Below are positions 36,647 to 48,189 of a stretch of 64,000 bases of DNA, one piece after another; position 1 is the first letter of the stretch, and the number at the start of each line of letters is the position of its first letter. The DNA is from Blepharisma japonicum (lineage: Eukaryota; Ciliophora; Heterotrichea; Heterotrichida; Blepharismidae). A program made the position numbers and the translations under genes. The notes beneath the pieces were generated by a model. It worked only from the letters and a program-made list of their open reading frames with translations, searched no databases and was not told the origin of the DNA. The stretch spans positions 124,001-188,000 of the forward strand of contig CATKHK010000048.1 in the NCBI GenBank assembly GCA_949751835.1, given 5' to 3'.

Positions 36647-38408
36647 TTAAAATGCTTTGCAAGTGCAGTTGTCTCGGTAGGATTTTGAATTGTTTTTGCT
36701 GAGCTTTTGGAACTCGTCTGGTAAAATTTCAGGGCTACTTTCTTTAAACATCATGAGTCTTAGTACTAAATTTGTTTTTTTCTCAACATCTCTGGCTTTA
36801 CGCTGCTCTTTTCTTTTAGCCTTGTCTGATCTTCATTTTCCACCTCTATTACCTCTTTTCCTTCCTCTCTAAAGTAATTCTTACTTTTTTTGCATCTTTA
36901 TTTAGACTTAGCCTCAAATCATGCTTTTGAAGTTCTAATATTTTAAATGCTTTTTTGAGATCATTTTCATTATCTTCTCAGGATTGTTCACTAGTAATAA
37001 TCATATCAAAGATATTCTGTGATCTCTGCCCATCAGCTTTTTTGTAATTTTTTAATATTCCCCTGCGAATATCTCAAAACTTTTGACTGAAGTCAGAAAC
37101 AAACACTGTTGTATCTTTTTCATTTGTAAATCTCCAATATTTGGTTCTTTCAAAAAATGCAGGATAAAGATTATTGCATTCTCGATTAAATTCATCTATG
37201 TGAATTTGATCTAAAAATCCATTAAAAATTGATGTTGAAACAATATGCTGGTCTTTAACAGGTTCTTTGATTTGTGCAATAACTTCATCAATATTTTCAT
37301 AATATCTATTATAAATAGCATATTGGTCATATATCCCATTTTTGGACCAAAAAGTATACTTAAGGTCTCTTCATATTTTAGCATCTTTATCTGGGTCATA
37401 TATATCTAGTAAAATTCGATAATCATCAGTTATAGAGTTTACATTGGCAGGATAGCCAGCTTGGCTAGTGAGTTCTGTTGCAATATTCTTTTTTTCAGCT
37501 GATAGCAGGTGATTAATCCCTCTATAATTGATATCCATTGTTTTTAAGAGAAATTTCATCCCAAATCCTCAATCTTTTGCTGTACGCAAGTCTTCGAAAA
37601 CTAAAAATAAATTCAGGCTTTTGTATTTCATTAGAATCACGCTGTCATGGTCATACAATTCTGCAGAATCAATTGCGTCTGATAGTTTTAGCCATGCAGG
37701 ATATCCTGTGAGGTATTCAGCTGGTGGAGACTTTTTTCCTTCTTCAACAGGTTTTATTTCTTGTACAGAAACGCTTACATCATTTTTTTTGCTTCCTGCA
37801 AATGAAGTTTCGACAACGCCGTCTTCTAGTTCCTGCTCATTATATTCTTCATCCCATTGCTCTTCTATCGGTTCAATCATAGAGTTTTCTTTTTCTTCTT
37901 CTTTCCCTTCTTCATCTTCAATCATACTATTTGACATTTTAGAATTATTCAGCTTATTCATTTGAGGATTGTTAGGAGCGCCAGATCGGGATACAAGCGC
38001 TGAGTAATACTCATTCAAATTTATCACTTTTCTTTCTCTAGTTTCCAAGGGGCCTCATATAAAATTGACAGGATCTGCAAGTGAAACTATTACATAGCCT
38101 TGAAACTCATTAACTTTGTCAACTTGTTCTAGAAGTCTTGCAACTCCTCTTCCATCATCAGATGATACCATTGATTGATTTGGATTGGAAGATTTGCAGT
38201 CCTCTTCTAATCCAAAATAAAAAATTGTGACAATTTGATGGTTCGTTATAACATCGGTATAATGATCGGGGATTCTTCGCCAGTAGGCATCTCCTTTGAG
38301 AATAAGTGCAGACAACTCACTGTTTTTTTGGATATCAGTCCTTTCTTTTTGAGTGTTTCCTTTTCCTTTTGCTAATGATTTTCTTGACGATTTTCTTGAA
38401 GTTTTCAT
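36647..38408 (-). CDS. Unknown 581-residue protein with basic C-terminal tail
   Basis: Two exons with a 16-nt intron (36869-36884). There are about six TGA-Trp codons (e.g. PVNFI-W-GPLE, TAKD-W-GMKF, SQKF-W-DIRR). The start MKTSRKSSRKSLAKGKGN is basic. Two globular parts (about 30-115 and 200-480) show alternating strands and helices and are separated by an acidic linker (EDEEGKEEEKENSMIEPIEE). After the intron comes an Arg/Lys/Gly-rich segment (RGRKRGNRGGKWRSDKAKRK), possibly nucleic-acid or nuclear targeting, and the last residues are NCTCKAF. I do not recognise a family. The intron is required; without it the frame ends within a few codons. Confidence 0.72.
36869..36884 (-). other. 16-nt intron
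   Basis: Minus strand GTAAGAATTACTTTAG. Phase 0 between AKK and RGRKRG. Removal shifts the frame by one and opens about 70 further codons to TAA at 36647. Confidence 0.8.
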
Positions 38409-38556
38409 AATTTAATCCGTTTTATAATTAAATATTTTCAAGCTGAATAAGATAAATAAGTGCAATAGATCTCCACAAGCTGAGATGTGATTAATAATTA
38501 AACAATTATTATATAAAGTAAAATATTTATTCGCCTATTTTTAGCAGAATTTAGAG

Positions 38557-39279
38557 ATGTCAAAAATAAATATCATCGAGCCAGCTTCAGACACAAAGAG
38601 ATGAACTAGAAAGAGGCACTCAAATCCTTTAAAAACTTCAAAGCTATCTGGCTGGAATAAACTTTCAGAGGTTTATACTCCAAAATCTCTCAGAAAAGGC
38701 TACTCATTCAATGAATCAGCTTTAAGAAGTGCAAGTATCAAAAATTTTTCCCCAAAATCTCAGTCAGAAAAGTCTCCAAAACACGCAGACTCATTATTTA
38801 TAAAAATTAAAAGAAAAAGTTCTAAAAAATCTTGCTGCTCAGAGAAAGACGATTTTAAATTTCGAATGATAGTATCGCCAAGGCAAAAAGAGATTCAAAA
38901 AGAACGAATGAAATCGCTTGAAAATGTGCATGATAGCTGTGAAAGATCGTTAAAATGTAGAAACTTCAGCCTTCCTAAGCTGCTTAAAGAGCATCAAAAA
39001 TTAATTGAGTCATTTGAATTGCAAAAAGTTGCAATCCAACTGTTTCAAGATGGCCAGACCAGTAAAATTGATCATCCATTGGTCAGAAAGCATCAAGAAT
39101 CTATTCAAAATAGAGTAAAGCATGATGTGATTTCAATAAAGGATGAAGTGTCAAGACTAACAGATCAAGCTAGGATTGACAATAAAATTTATAAATTGGT
39201 GACTCCTTCATATTCTAGGAATACTTTGGATTTTATGAAGAGTATTAAAGTTGTATATCAAGCTTATTCAAATAAATAA
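38557..39279 (+). CDS. Unknown basic protein (240 residues)
   Basis: ATG at 38557, one TGA-Trp (TKR-W-TRKRHSN), stop TAA at 39277. The N-terminal 100 residues are Ser/Lys-rich and probably disordered (KAS/SPKSQSEKSPKHADS style). The C-terminal 140 residues are helical (PKLLKEHQKLIESFELQKVA, NRVKHDVISIKDEVSRLTDQ). No domain recognised. The converging neighbour ends 39 bp away. Supported by frame length, TGA use and reasonable codon composition. Confidence 0.6.
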
Positions 39280-39318
39280 TATCATTATTGATAAGAAAAT
39301 ATTATATAAATGCTTACA

Positions 39319-40296
39319 TTAAATTACGGTTTTTGGAATCATATGTTCTTGGAAAGTCTTGGAAGCTTCAATGATTGACTGTCTCCAGATTTCCCAGAGT
39401 CTTTCGTTGAGTCTTCGTGTAAAATAATCAATTCCTACACCTTTTGACTTGGTTCATTCCTCTTTTGCAATTTCATAAAAATGCAATGCAGGGTTTAATA
39501 GTTTTTCTGTCCAACAAGCGCCCATTTTTGCTTTGATGGACAGCACAAATTCTGTAGGGTTAAGCTGCTCTCCCAATGCTAGCCATATTTCAATCGCTTT
39601 ATCATAAAAGTCTCTAGCAGGTTGAATAACCCTTACTTTTACATTCAAATTAAAAGGATTAACTTCAATAATATTTGTAACAAACTGACTTGTCACTTGA
39701 AACGTAGAAAGCACTCGATTTGATAGAGAATCAATATAGCGTGAAAGAGATGAAAGAGTTTCTGGGCCTATAATCGCTTCAAGTGGTAAACTGGCTCTTT
39801 TCAGTACTTTACAAACTCTAGATGCAAAAGTTTGTAGTTCTTCTTGTGCAACTATTAGAGGCTGTAGCTGAGATTTAATCCGAGCACTTGGGAGAACTTT
39901 AAATTCAATTCGCTGCAAGTTAATGTCGATTTGCAAGCTCATCATTGCTAAAAAGAAATTATTTAACAATGATTCAAGGCAAGCGCATTCTGTATTAGCT
40001 TCAGTCCAAATTGAATTTAGAGATAGCTCATCCTTGAAAGTTTGCTTAAATGTGGCGAAATCAATACTATAAGATTTCTGAATTATGCTGAGGAAGATTT
40101 CAATCAACACTTCTAGGCAATATTTCGCCAGCCTTATGTTTAAAAATTCAAGTTCTCGTTGAAGTGCAAGTCGCCAGTCTTCTCCAAGCAGTGAAAGCAA
40201 GGAATTCCTGAGCAATTCTATATGTGGAAATTCTTGAGGATCGACTTCATAGTTAAAACACGAGTAATAAACCACGAGCTTTTCAGAATTCTCCAT
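39319..40296 (-). CDS. Unknown 325-residue helical protein
   Basis: Frame from ATG at 40294-40296 to TAA at 39319, with one TGA-Trp (AKEE-W-TKSKGVGI). Mostly helical with amphipathic segments: FPHIELLRNSLLSLLGEDW; AKYCLEVLIEIFLSIIQKSYS; and LLNPALHFYEIAKEEWTKSKG. The alternating long helices and the C-terminal tail (RRLNERLWEIWRQSI) recall soluble amphipathic lipid-surface proteins, but this is only an impression. No catalytic motif or membrane segment recognised. Confidence 0.65.
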
Positions 40297-40531
40297 AGAT
40301 AATATTATGACGTATTAAATCTAATCTGTTATAACGCTAAAATTTCAAAAAATATTTCGTGTACTTCAGCGCTTAATGTAAACATTTCAAAATAAGTAAA
40401 ATAATCATTGGCAAGCATTATTATACAATAAATTATTTCTACCAAAAAATCAAATTAGTAATTAATAAAATCACATAAAGAGTACGAACACTTATTCCGA
40501 AATTTTAAATGATTTAGAATTTCGATTTAAC

Positions 40532-40849
40532 TTAAGCCTTATTTAAAAATCTATGAGAATTGATTGAGTCTGATTGGCTTATAAGTTCTTCTACTGCTTG
40601 CTTTACTTCAACTTCACTGAATCCTTCTGCACATATCTTTTTCTCTACCCCAAAATCATATCTTGCAATTATTAAGGGAATAGCATTTTCACATTCTCTA
40701 ACAATGAAAGGAAATCTTGGTGTTGCATCTTTGACACTCTGGTAATTACTATTGATAAAATTTCTAACACCCGCGCTGTGAGAAGATGCCTGACAGCATA
40801 TAAATCGTATTTCTCTTAATTTAGAAGCAATCTTAGTTTGCCAACTCAT
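40532..40849 (-). CDS. NDUFA2: NADH:ubiquinone oxidoreductase subunit NDUFA2 (B8)
   Basis: A 105-residue protein, no intron, no TGA. The match to complex I subunit B8 covers most of its length: KLREIRFICCQASSHSAGVR, NFINSNYQSVKDATPRFPFI, then VRECENAIPLIIARYDFG and FSEVEVKQAVEELI. NDUFA2 is a small thioredoxin-fold accessory subunit on the matrix arm of mitochondrial complex I. Length is within a few residues of animal homologues. The Cys pair of the animal protein is not in the same arrangement here. The identification is secure. Confidence 0.93.
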   Translation of the reverse strand: MSWQTKIASKLREIRFICCQASSHSAGVRNFINSNYQSVKDATPRFPFIVRECENAIPLIIARYDFGVEKKICAEGFSEVEVKQAVEELISQSDSINSHRFLNKA

Positions 40850-41044
40850 ATTTATAAATTTGAAATTAACTAAATAACAAAAGAAAGCTTTTCACAATTG
40901 GGGTCTTGAATTTTCCTATCAACATCCTAAATAGATAAATGAGCAAAACATAAATCAACAACTTTTCTTCATTATATAGATGAATGATAATAGCAATGCA
41001 GCTTTACCCTAAATATTCAATTATTTCAATTTTTAATAAACGAA

Positions 41045-42046
41045 ATGGTAGAAACTCTATCATCGCAGAATTTAACTCGAGCATTTGAAGAGAGTGAGCT
41101 AGAACTTAAAAATAACTTACCACCTTGAAATGAAGCAGATTTCAAGCAGAAATTTCTAACTATATTTCTCTACTTAGCAATATATCTCCCTGTATTTGTA
41201 CTTTTAGCTCTGGTAATTGGAGGATATATAATTTATATGATCTTTTATATTTACCCTTTAGTTGGTGATACAGACGATAGGCCACAGCTTTATTACTGGC
41301 ACAGTGACAGTGAAAAAACAAATGCCCAGACTCGAGGATGAATTTTTTTTAGCATAGCCACATGATGTATTTTCTGGATTCTTGTCAGCCATTATCGAGC
41401 TCTCAAGACAGATCCTGGGGAAATTCCTCGAGAACGAGAATGGGATATTCCAGATGATGACCACGATGAATCCTCATCATCTGACAATATTGTATTAATT
41501 GAAAAAAGAAAAGACGGTTCTACAAGAACTTGCGCACGATGCACAATGAGAAAACCAGACAGAACTCATCATTGCAAGCAATGTGAAAGATGCAACTTAA
41601 GAATGGATCATCACTGTAACTGGATTGCTAATTGTGTTGGACATTTTAATTATAAGTACTTTTTCCTGATTGTATTTTATGGGTCGATTGCTTTGGCAAT
41701 TTTTGTTGGGACTTTTTGGGAAACTGTAGTTGTGGTTATTAATGATTCTGAATCATCAGCTGGGCTTTGCTTTTTTGTTGTGCTTTGTTATTCTTTAATT
41801 TTGATGCTGGCCATTGCTGTTATTGGGTTTTGCATTTTTCATATAAGGTTAATGGTACAGAATTATACAACTATTGAATATTGCGAAAAGAAGAGACAGA
41901 AAGTGCAGGAATATAAAGTTTCGCCATTTGATAAGGGCATTTATAATAATGTAAAAGAAGCGCTTGGGAAAAAATGGTATTGGTGGTGTCTTCCTTTTAA
42001 CTATAGAGATGAAGATGAGAAAGGATTGCATTTTGCAACCAAATAA
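41045..42046 (+). CDS. DHHC-type protein S-acyltransferase (palmitoyltransferase)
   Basis: A 333-residue membrane enzyme, with TGA-Trp in the N-terminal half (LPP-W-NEADFK, TRG-W-IFFSIAT-W). Four hydrophobic segments are visible: two before the Cys-rich domain (IFLYLAIYLPVFVLLALVIG, FFSIATWCIFWILVSHY) and two after (YFFLIVFYGSIALAIFVGTF, CFFVVLCYSLILMLAIAVIG). The Cys-rich domain is complete: CARCTMRKPDRTHHCKQC, ERCNLRMDHHCNWIANCVG, with active-site Cys191 in DHHC. It is likely an endomembrane or plasma-membrane enzyme that palmitoylates proteins. Two putative MGC-start acylated proteins lie in the same window. Confidence 0.93.
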
Positions 42047-42212
42047 GGTTGGATAATAGTAAATCTATTATTAATACATTTAATTTATTTAATTAATATT
42101 TAAATTTTGTTTATTTATGATCATCTGCCTTCATTTCTCTTTAAAAGTAATATAAAAAATTCTCAAAATTACTTTAATAAATTAAATTTATTTAATTTAT
42201 GTAAGAAATAGA

Positions 42213-43451
42213 ATGTCAAGACAATTCCCATACAGATTTCACCCATCTACAAAGCTTCACAATTTAATTCAAAAAGCTTCAAGCTCTACCTTTTATTTAG
42301 TCCAAGAGCTTGGCCCTACCTCTTTTTTACTAAAAGATGACAACAAAATATCATACCGAGTGAGCATTGGAAGTACAGTTCAATGCTCCTGCAGGAAAGC
42401 TTCATCAGACCATTGTATTCATACTCTCTATGTTCTTATTAAAATTTTCAAACTCAATGCTTATAATCCACTTCTATGGCAGCTCAGTTTTGTTGACTCA
42501 GAAATCAATTGAATTTTAAATAACAGACAATGCATTAGTGTTGAATCAATTGAAGAAGCATGAATTAAAGCTAAAGAGACACCTAAACGAGTAAAATTAA
42601 ATACTGAATGCTGCTCAATTTGCCAAGAAGAAATGAAATCCGCTGATGATCTTGTATATTGCAAGAATGGCTGCGGGCACAATTTCCATATAAAATGCAT
42701 GAAAATCTGGGCAGACCACAAAATATCAAACGATGAAGCAGTTACTTGCCCTATGTGTAGAGCTGAATGGAAGCTTTCAACTCTACAGAAACCTGACCCT
42801 CTTCCAATCTCAGAGCTAAAGCAAAAAATTAAACATAATCCTGATTCATGATGTGAAGGCTGTGGAAAATGCCCCATTCGAAATGAAAAATTTAAATGTT
42901 TGGCTTGCCCCGATATTTATTTATGTTTGCGATGCTTCTATATAGAGCATATAGATCATCCAATGTTGAGAAAGCGGTCATATAAACATAGGTGAGAGCC
43001 TGCATTTAGACATGGAGAAAAAGAATGTGACCTTGAAACATATATTATGAAAGCTGTTCCTAGTGCAGAAGGCTGAGAGTGTATAATTTGTAAAGATAGA
43101 GCAGACAGTGATTGAAAGATATTTTTGTGTGGCCATACAGCACATGAATGCTGCTTAATCATAAATTTAAGAAATCATCAATATCTTTGTCCTGAAGATA
43201 ACTCACTAATTCTTTCAGGACTAGATATTGAATACTATAAGCCGAATAAAGATAGAGAAAACAATAGAGTTGGAAATAATAAAAGAAATAGGGGTGATAG
43301 TGTGCCAACAACTAGAAAAATTTTCAGAGATCCTCCAATAAGCCGAAATTTATCTAGAAGGGTAGATGAAAGTTTTCAGCTTCCTTCTTTGATTATTACT
43401 AAATTCGAAAGAAATCACAATAATGCTTTGAATTTAAGCTCATTAATATAA
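42213..43451 (+). CDS. ZSWIM2-like E3 ubiquitin ligase (SWIM, RING, ZZ, RING)
   Basis: A 412-residue protein, frame open with several TGA-Trp codons (EIN-W-ILNN, EEA-W-IKAK, HR-W-EPAF). Domain order: SWIM zinc finger near residue 53 (CSCRKASSDHCIH); RING at about 130 (CSICQEEM, NGCGHNFHIKC, CPMC); ZZ finger at about 210 (CEGCGKCPIRNEKFKCLACP, then LCLRCF, HIDHPML); second RING-like at about 290 (CIICKDRADSD, FLCGHTAHECC, LCPED). This order is that of ZSWIM2/MEX, a testis/cilium-linked ubiquitin ligase in animals. The tail is basic and disordered. The order of four zinc modules makes the match strong. Confidence 0.87.
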
Positions 43452-43475
43452 ACTGCAAAATTTTTCCAAAAATTC

Positions 43476-45095
43476 TTATAGCGAATTAAGTATAGCAAGT
43501 TTAGCTTTAATTGCTCCAATATATACTTCGTTAACTTTCTCGTTCATTTCGATTTTATTTAAATTGCTTGAATCAATTCCAACAAATAAATTTTCATAGC
43601 TTTTGGCTTTCTCCTCTGCTTTATTTGCAATTTCTCTAATAAGGGAAATTTTTTCAGGCTTCAAAATATTTTTGTTAGAAATTATAGGTTTCCATTCAAT
43701 TTGTGCAATTTTTTCAGGACCTATGATTTTGCTAATTTTTTCCCTAACTTTTCTTCTTTCATTTAAATAATCTACAGATTTATCAATTGCAGGTGATTTT
43801 TCTTCTCTTTTTTTCGTATTGGGGCTATTCGGCGAACTGCTTCCTTTTGAAATACTGCGATTGCTCATTGATTTTGTCCTCTTATGTCTTAGTAGATTTT
43901 TAGGTTTTCCTTTATTTTCATCAGAAATTGACAGACTATCGTTGATTTCACTATTAGGGTAGGAAGTTTCTTTAGAGCCAAGATTAATACTTTTAAAATG
44001 GCTTTCATCTAAACTCTTATGCAGCCTTGGGTTATTGTGTTTCTTTTGTAATAATAAAATTTCATTTTGTTTAGCTGCTGAAATCGAAGGCTTAAATAGC
44101 TCAATCGCTAAATCTCCATACATTCTAGACCTTTTAGCAAGTTCTTTTCTCATATTTATTTTTTCAAGTTCGTTGATTTGTTTCTCTTTTTCCTCCATTT
44201 TAGCTCTTTCAAATGCTTCAGACCGATAATAGTTAATGCTTGCTTCTTGCAGAGAAAATTCATTTAATTTGTGTCTTACTTTCAATCCCCTTCTTTCTTC
44301 CTGTTCTTTTTTTTGCCTTAAATAATTTCTTTCATGAGTTTGTAAAGCATCATAATCAATTGAAAACCAATTCCTTCTTCTTTTTTCCATCATTTCTTTA
44401 TGCTTATCAATTTCCGGAAAAATGGAATGATTTAAATAATTTTCTTCCATTTGCTTGTACATAGGCTTTGCTTCATATACTCTTTTTAGCTCTTTGTCTC
44501 CTATTTCTAATAGATCTTGTCTTTGCTTTCTTTGATTTTCCACTTTTTCTCGAATTTTGTCAAGTCTTTGCTGCCTTTTATCGATGAAACTCTTTTGTAA
44601 TTCTTCTTCAGCAATTTTATCTAACCTCATTTGGTTGAAAAGCTTTTCCTCCATGGATTTAACGAACTCTTCACGTGATTTTGTGGATTTTTCTCTTTCT
44701 TTTTGCATTCTTTTAATAAAGTTGACTCGCTCGGCGTCGTCAACTTGTTTGATGAATGAACGACTTGATTTTGATCTAAACGGTATTGAGGTAAGGGATT
44801 TATATTCTTGATCGACGAATTTTAATTTTGTTTCGAGCTCTTCTTTGGCTTGTTTCATTAATTTTAACTTATGCTGCGATAGCTGGACTTCGTAGTTGTT
44901 TTTGTGAGACATCTGTTCGATTTCTTGAGATAAATCCAATGGTGAATTTACTAGTTTAAACTTGCTTGGAGTAGATATCACATATGCTGCAGCATCATCA
45001 ATTGTATTTATTACTTGAGCTGCTACTTCTTTATGTTTGGAGATCAAACTATTAAGAGTCTTAGAAAGATAGTCAATAACTGGCTTTTCTCCCAT
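43476..45095 (-). CDS. Unknown 539-residue charged coiled-coil protein
   Basis: A single frame without TGA or intron. The N-terminal 70 residues contain a helical segment (YLSKTLNSLISKHKEVAAQV). From about 70 to 350 it is a long Arg/Lys/Glu coiled coil (RMQKEREKSTKSREEFVKS, MEEKEKQINELEKINMRKEL). Residues 370-450 are Ser-rich, with RHKRTKSMSNRSISKGSSSP resembling phosphorylation sites. Then a short folded tail follows (KVREKISKIIGPEKIAQIEW). Similar proteins are common in ciliate basal bodies and axonemes, but no specific family is recognised. Confidence 0.7.
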   Translation of the reverse strand: MGEKPVIDYLSKTLNSLISKHKEVAAQVINTIDDAAAYVISTPSKFKLVNSPLDLSQEIEQMSHKNNYEVQLSQHKLKLMKQAKEELETKLKFVDQEYKSLTSIPFRSKSSRSFIKQVDDAERVNFIKRMQKEREKSTKSREEFVKSMEEKLFNQMRLDKIAEEELQKSFIDKRQQRLDKIREKVENQRKQRQDLLEIGDKELKRVYEAKPMYKQMEENYLNHSIFPEIDKHKEMMEKRRRNWFSIDYDALQTHERNYLRQKKEQEERRGLKVRHKLNEFSLQEASINYYRSEAFERAKMEEKEKQINELEKINMRKELAKRSRMYGDLAIELFKPSISAAKQNEILLLQKKHNNPRLHKSLDESHFKSINLGSKETSYPNSEINDSLSISDENKGKPKNLLRHKRTKSMSNRSISKGSSSPNSPNTKKREEKSPAIDKSVDYLNERRKVREKISKIIGPEKIAQIEWKPIISNKNILKPEKISLIREIANKAEEKAKSYENLFVGIDSSNLNKIEMNEKVNEVYIGAIKAKLAILNSL

Positions 45096-45535
45096 TATTT
45101 CTCAATGTGCTTAAAAATTAATTTTTTACTTTTTCTATTATTTTTTATGCTGCAAGATTAAGATTAAGCATTAAACGGCAATAAGAGTACACTGATGACT
45201 CTATTACTTTCGGAGTCCAATTTCGTAAACTTTACAATTTTATTTTTTATGCTGCAAAGAATAAGTTTGGCTAACCTAAAAATCAGGACTGCATCAGGCT
45301 TTCCTTGCTTTTCTAGCCAAATTTTCTTGAGGAATCATCCAATAGCAAATGAAGCAAATAATTAGTATTTATCAGCTTCCCAATTTAGCTCATTAAAATA
45401 TTGACATACGTTTTCAACCCCTAAATAGAATAAACCAATTTATTGAATATATGTCTAGTGCACTTATTTAATTTTTATTATAATTGCATTTAATATAGAA
45501 TTCTATCTTTTTCCAAAAATTTGTTATAAATAAAT
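45096..45535. other. Intergenic region, 440 bp, with 18-nt direct repeat
   Basis: Mostly AT-rich; it contains two perfect copies of TTATTTTTTATGCTGCAA at 45138-45155 and 45240-45257. A 35-codon frame starts at 45249 inside the second copy but has no supporting feature. It lies upstream of both divergent genes. Confidence 0.55.
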
Positions 45536-46801
45536 ATGCTCAGCAGTTCTGGCTTTAGAACGGTCTCTACTCTAACATCTACACTAGTGTATTGTTCTTT
45601 TTCAATTGGAGAGTTCATTTTTGCATTGCCTCTCTTAAATTCTACTGGTGGCTATTTCTTTGCCAACCTCGAAATCGTGATCTTAGGATTTACAAGCTAC
45701 ATACTTTATACTGGAATAGTAGAGGCTTGCTCTAAAAATGATTTATATAATTATGGGAGATTATTAAAGCTATATTTTGGAGAGAGTTCTGCTAAAATAG
45801 GTTTATTAGCAATTGCAATCAAATATACACTGAGAAGTATGTGATGGCTATATTATTGCTCAAGGCTTGTTTATGCAATCTTTATTTATATAAATCCAAG
45901 CTCCAATAAAGATTTTTTTAACTCAATTGAATACATATTGATCTCTTTAGCTTTCTTACTCGTAGTGGCATTTTTGCATTATCAAGCTGGCAAAGTAAAC
46001 CAAATAATGAAATTAAGGTATCTTTCCTATTTCATTATCTTTACGTGAACTTATATGATTATCTTGAGCATAGTATGGCCACCAGTAAATCACTACGAAG
46101 AACCAAAGAAGGAGAATCAACACTATTATGATTTTTGGTGGTCTTGGCTCAAGTTTTGCCTTTTCATTATGGATACAAGCTCAATTCAATGCATTCCAGT
46201 AATTCTAAAAGAAACAAATGATCCAAGTTCCATTAAAAAAATTATTTTCTTTGGAACGCTTATTATAATGATACTCTATTTTTTAATAGGAAACATAGGA
46301 TATGCTTTAAACCCAAATTTCAAAGATTTCATTGAACTGGTAACTTTTAGTCCAAATAATAAAAATATGAGCTATCAAGAGATTGATAATATTCCATGGG
46401 TAATTGGAGCTTGTTTCGCCTCAGTGTCTTCAATTTCTTTATCTATTTTTGGATTATATACATCAAGATTGTGTGTGAATCAAATCATAGATGTAAACTT
46501 TAGATATGATCCATACAGAAATAGAGTTATTAGCTTATCTCTGATAGGAATTGTCATTACAATACTATCAACTATATTTATTACTTTTAACATGCCTTTT
46601 ATTTCTATTTTGTCACTTTTTCTTATTACATCAGGCTATGTCGCAGAAATGGCATACCCATACTTGGTTTATTTGAGGTATCAAGCTAACAATGTTATTA
46701 AAACTCTATTTGGGGTTTGATACTTTTTTTGGATATGTCCAATATGGGTTTACATCTTTATTATAGTATTAAGGGTAGTTGATTCTTTCGAAAAAATCTA
46801 A
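45536..46801 (+). CDS. Amino acid transporter, AAAP/SLC38-like family
   Basis: A 421-residue polytopic membrane protein, frame includes TGA-Trp (RSM-W-WLYYCS, IFT-W-TYMII, GV-W-YFFW). About ten or eleven hydrophobic helices are visible. The first carries the AAAP signature-like SFSIGEFIFALPLLNSTGGY; the later DFWWSWLKFCLFIMDTSSIQ, CIPVILKETNDPSSIKKIIF is also typical (CIPVI-E corresponds to the helix-6 region). It is predicted to be a proton- or sodium-coupled amino acid carrier of plasma membrane or lysosome. The substrate cannot be told. Confidence 0.85.
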
Positions 46802-47061
46802 AGCAAATTATAATTAACTTTAATCATAAACACCCATAAAATTTTCTTCAAATAATAAATAAATTAAATGAAATAGTTTTTTAAATTTTTCTATAGATAG
46901 ATATACTTTTCATAAGTAGATGGTATACAAATTTAATTTTAAATTTTGAATATATCAAAATTAAAACTCGATAATACTCTTATTTGGAGAAATTTATACT
47001 TATCGGTTATGTTTATTTAGAGATATGTAAAAAAATATACAAAATTTGAACTTAAAATAAA

Positions 47062-47904
47062 ATGGATTGCGATAAATTGACCTCTAAATTAGATGAGCAA
47101 GAAAAGTTTACTTATTTAAATGCTATTGCATTAATAAACAAATATGCAACCCTCATAAAACGCTTAAAGCGTTCCAAGAAATCTAAAAAGTCAATAAGGT
47201 ATTTACGGTGCTCAAGCACTTCAAGATTAAGTTTTACTTCAAATGATGAAACTGAAGAAAGTCTTGAAATCCACAGCCCTAGACGTCCAAAGAATGGGAT
47301 GTTGATTTCAAATAAAACTTTTTCTGCAGTTGCCCATGCAAATTCTCCGAATTGCTATTCACTTGAACAATACTGAACAATGGACGCTGTTTTTGAGTCT
47401 ATATACGAAAAATACAAAAACTACTCTTGGAGCAGACTAAATGCTGAAGAGCGTGAAGTTCATATAGCTGTATTGAAACAATTCTGGCTTGACTGTTACA
47501 TCTGTGACCAGACATTTTTGAATTTGCTCCTTTCTCCTTTGAAGAATAAGCTCTGGATCAATTACGATTCATTTGCAGAATCACTAAGGGGAATTCATAA
47601 GACAAACATTTTTCACATGCTTACATTGGGTATGCATGGAAAAAAAGCCAAAAAAATATTTTTGATTCAAAAATTGTTGTTTTTCTTTAGATTTGTTCAG
47701 TACGAAGCTGGATCTGAGCTGGGTAGAGAAACTCTGGGGAGGGTTCTAGAAATGTCTGACAAAAGAGGAAAAGTTCAAGTAGATATGTGGATTAACGTAA
47801 TATTTAAAGCTGCTGATGCAGTAAGGGGCTATTCAAAGCAAAGTATTAGCTTCGAAGAGTTCAGGAATTTAATAATACAACAATATGTTAAAGAATGCAA
47901 GTAA
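47062..47904 (+). CDS. Unknown protein with C-terminal EF-hand-like region
   Basis: 280 residues; TGA at 47374 is Trp (LEQY-W-TMDAVF), so the two apparent frames are one gene. The N-terminal 100 residues are basic with Ser/Arg patches (KRLKRSKKSKKSIRYLRCSS). The C-terminal 170 residues are helical; a short stretch (EMSDKRGKVQVDMWINVIF and SISFEEFRNLIIQQYV) resembles paired EF-hands but the first loop lacks most acidic ligands. Calcium binding is therefore uncertain. The sequence MDAVFESIYEKYKNYSW recalls other ciliate regulatory subunits. The family is not identified. Confidence 0.6.
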
Positions 47905-48189
47905 ATAGCTGCGTAGAGTACAAAATTAAAACGAGCCATGCACTTACTAAATAATATATTAATATACTTAAATAGGAATAAATTTGGTTTTTAATCAATT
48001 AAATTATTTTTAAACTTTTGATATTTAAAAGATCATAGTAATTCTAGGTCATATATGATTTGGCAATTCTTCTTAATTTCTAATAATTAAAATTCTTTCT
48101 CTATCCCATTGAACTCATCGTCTATTACGAAATATAACTAATTTTTCAATTATCCTTTATTACCATTTTTCCATAATCTCTGGTTAAGA

